DNA from: JAKLIH01 sp964618955
GTDB taxonomy: Bacteria > Patescibacteriota > Minisyncoccia > UBA6257 > JAKLIH01
DNA: 64,000 nt
NCBI GenBank assembly: GCA_964618955.1
Contig: CAZUBO010000004.1
Coordinates: 4,139-68,138 of the forward strand
Direction of reading: 5' to 3'
The notes beneath the pieces are model-generated. The model ran no database searches, was not told the origin of the DNA, and saw only the letters and a list, made by a program, of their open reading frames with translations. Below, piece by piece: positions 62,769-64,000 of the stretch (position 1 is the first letter of the stretch; every line of letters begins with the position of its first letter). The position numbers and the translations under genes are program-made.

Positions 62769-63803
62769 ATGAATATTTCTATTAATGGTTTCGGGCGTAT
62801 TGGTCGTTGTTTTTTGCGTCAAGCAATATCTAATCCTAAATTCAAAATTCTAGCAATCAATGATTTAGTTGATATTGATAATTTAATTTATCTTTTAAAG
62901 CATGATACTGTTTATGGTTGATTTAATTTTCCAATTCAAAAGACAATTGAACAAAAGCAATTTGCTCGATGCTCGAGTATTGGTTCTTTAATTATCAATA
63001 ACCAAACCATATATATCTTCAATGAAAAAGATCCTAAGAATCTTCCTTGAGATGAATTACTTATTGATACTGTAATTGAATCTACTGGTGTATTTGAAAA
63101 CTATTTAGATTCTAAGAACCACATTGCTGCCGGAGCTAAAAAAGTTTTAATTACCGCTCCTGGTAAGGGGGAAGAAGGTATTGATGGCAAAACTATTTTA
63201 ATTGGAATTAATGATTCTGAAATTAATAACTTCCAAGTTGTTTCCAACGGTTCTTGTACTACTAATGCCATTTCTCCAGTAATTCAAATTTTAAATACAA
63301 ATATTGGAATTGAAAAAGCAATTTTAAATACTATTCATGCTTACACTAATACCCAAACTATAGTTGATACTGCTGCTAAAGGGGATTATCTTCGTGGTAG
63401 AGCCGGAGCTCAAAATATAATTCCATCAACCACCGGTGCAGCTAAGACTCTAACCAAAGTAATTAAAGACTTAGATAATAAATTCGATGGTTTAGCTATT
63501 CGTGTTCCAGTTGCTTGTGGATCACTTGCTGACATCACTTTTATCAGCAAAAAACCAACTAGTGTTGAAGAAATTAATCAAGTTTTAATTTCGAATTCTC
63601 AAAAATCAGAATGAAACAAAATCATTGGAATTTCAACTGAACCTTTAGCATCTTCTGATATTGTTAGAACTTCTTTACCAGCTATTGTTGATATTTCATT
63701 TACTAAAGTTGTTGATGGTAATTTAGTTAAAGTTTTGGTTTGATATGATAACGAATGAGCCTATACTGCTACTTTAATAATGCAATTAGAAAAAATATCT
63801 TAA
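62769..63803 (+). CDS. gapA: Glyceraldehyde-3-phosphate dehydrogenase
   Basis: 344 residues. Glycolytic enzyme oxidising G3P with NAD and phosphate. NAD-binding SINGFGRIGRCFLRQA, catalytic Cys163 in SNGSCTTNAISP (more often SASCTTN), HAYTNTQTIVD, RAGAQNIIPSTTGAAKT, RVPVACGSLADITF, and the end VLVWYDNEWAYTATLI. The two Trp in WYDNEW are TGA at 63741 and 63756, classical invariant positions proving the code. Other TGAs at YGWFNF, PWDE and EWNK. Start context TTTATCTATG. Confidence 0.97.
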
Positions 63804-63813
63804 GAATTCACCC

Positions 63814-64000
63814 ATGCAAAAATTTAAAAAATCATTTACTCTAGTTGAGCTTATGATAGTAATAGCAATCTTAGCAATATTATCTGCTATTGTAATTTTT
63901 GCATTAAACCCAGCCAGACTCTTTGATAACTTTAGAGATTCTAAGAGAGTAACTGATATATCTAGTATTAACAAAGCTATTGTATTCATGGAATCTTGAA
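63814..64000 (+). CDS. Pilin with near-identical N-terminus to the 28.25 kb pilin (truncated by window edge)
   Basis: The first 62 codons are inside the window: MQKFKKSFTLVELMIVIAIL, then NPARLFDNFRDSKRVTDISS and KAIVFMESW. Identical in protein to the pilin at 28254 except for the first few residues. It starts 10 bases after gapA, in a spot with no other pilus genes, which suggests a dispersed paralogue. Whether it also carries a LamG domain cannot be seen. Confidence 0.9.
63853..64000 (+). repeat. Copy 2 of a near-identical pilin 5' segment
   Basis: 148 bases matching 28293-28440 with five synonymous differences; the match reaches the end of the window and may continue. Confidence 0.95.

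Noticed and set aside
659..63803. UGA read as glycine (code 25), as in Gracilibacteria and Absconditabacteria
   Set aside because: In-frame TGA aligns with invariant Trp in RpoB, RpoC, RpoD, GAPDH, RRF and the sugar transferase, while conserved Gly positions in the same proteins use GGN.
1..64000. CRISPR array, rRNA operon, transposon or prophage
   Set aside because: No regularly spaced repeats, rRNA sequence, transposase or phage structural gene was seen; the Bro-N gene stands alone.

Overview
The window is an AT-rich bacterial chromosome segment (about 30% GC by eye) in which UGA is read as tryptophan. Nearly every gene contains in-frame TGA. These fall on invariant Trp positions in RpoB (RGAW, MPW, MEVWALEAYG), RpoC, RpoD, GAPDH (WYDNEWAY), RRF (PWD) and a polyprenyl-P sugar transferase (TGWAQ). 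All genes whose ends are visible stop at TAA or TAG. The gene content points to a Patescibacteria/CPR-like organism rather than a Mollicute: a type IV pilus locus, MreBCD and PBP2, a GYAW..N.GW surface-repeat protein, a DUF5674-like protein, and short versions of housekeeping proteins. The UGA change known to me in that group is to Gly, so UGA=Trp is notable. Most genes lack a Shine-Dalgarno and start in an A/T-rich context, often ATCTATG.

Layout: 0-9.1 kb: end of an unknown gene, frr, rseP, mreB-mreC-mreD-PBP2, an HD hydrolase and a HEAT-repeat protein with a kinase-like C-terminus. 9.1-10.7 kb: a cassette unlike its surroundings, with consensus promoters, strong Shine-Dalgarno sites, TGG-only Trp, GC-rich terminator hairpins, two membrane-anchored unknown proteins and, between them, a complete hammerhead ribozyme. 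10.7-16.8 kb: greA, then a CIRCE-controlled hrcA-grpE-dnaK-(membrane protein)-dnaJ cluster. 17-29.5 kb: type IV pilus locus (major pilin, membrane protein, pilB, pilC, four pilin-like or minor-pilin proteins carrying LamG or GYAW modules, a PilM-PilN fusion and a pilin-LamG adhesin). 29.9-36.8 kb: rpoB-rpoC. 36.8-40 kb: cysteine desulfurase, iscU, lemA, htpX. 40.0-40.4 kb: a GC-rich, structured intergenic region, probably an RNA gene or tiny transcription unit on the minus strand. 40.4-44 kb: a pair of ABC exporters. 44-53.4 kb: accessory genes (two S51 peptidases plus a fragment, a glycosyltransferase, a Bro-N protein, HD hydrolase, histidine phosphatase, tRNA-Ser(GGA), DUF218 protein, epimerase, radical SAM protein, hydroxyacid dehydrogenase-like protein, a frameshifted histidine phosphatase-MazG fusion). 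53.4-62 kb: a possible small RNA, tRNA-Ser(UGA), dgkA, a putative metalloprotease, dnaG, rpoD, an O-antigen ligase/TPR protein and a polyprenyl-P sugar transferase. 62.1-64 kb: a frameshifted DUF5674 gene, a small conserved gene, gapA, and the start of a second pilin almost identical to the one at 28.25 kb.

Functionally, the window combines core information processing (transcription, primase, ribosome recycling, chaperones), envelope shape and peptidoglycan synthesis, surface glycan synthesis, and a pilus that appears to display lectin-like domains, as would suit an organism living attached to other cells. The most unusual items are the code change, the hammerhead-ribozyme cassette, the near-identical pilin 5' ends 35 kb apart, and the GC-rich structured region at 40.1 kb.
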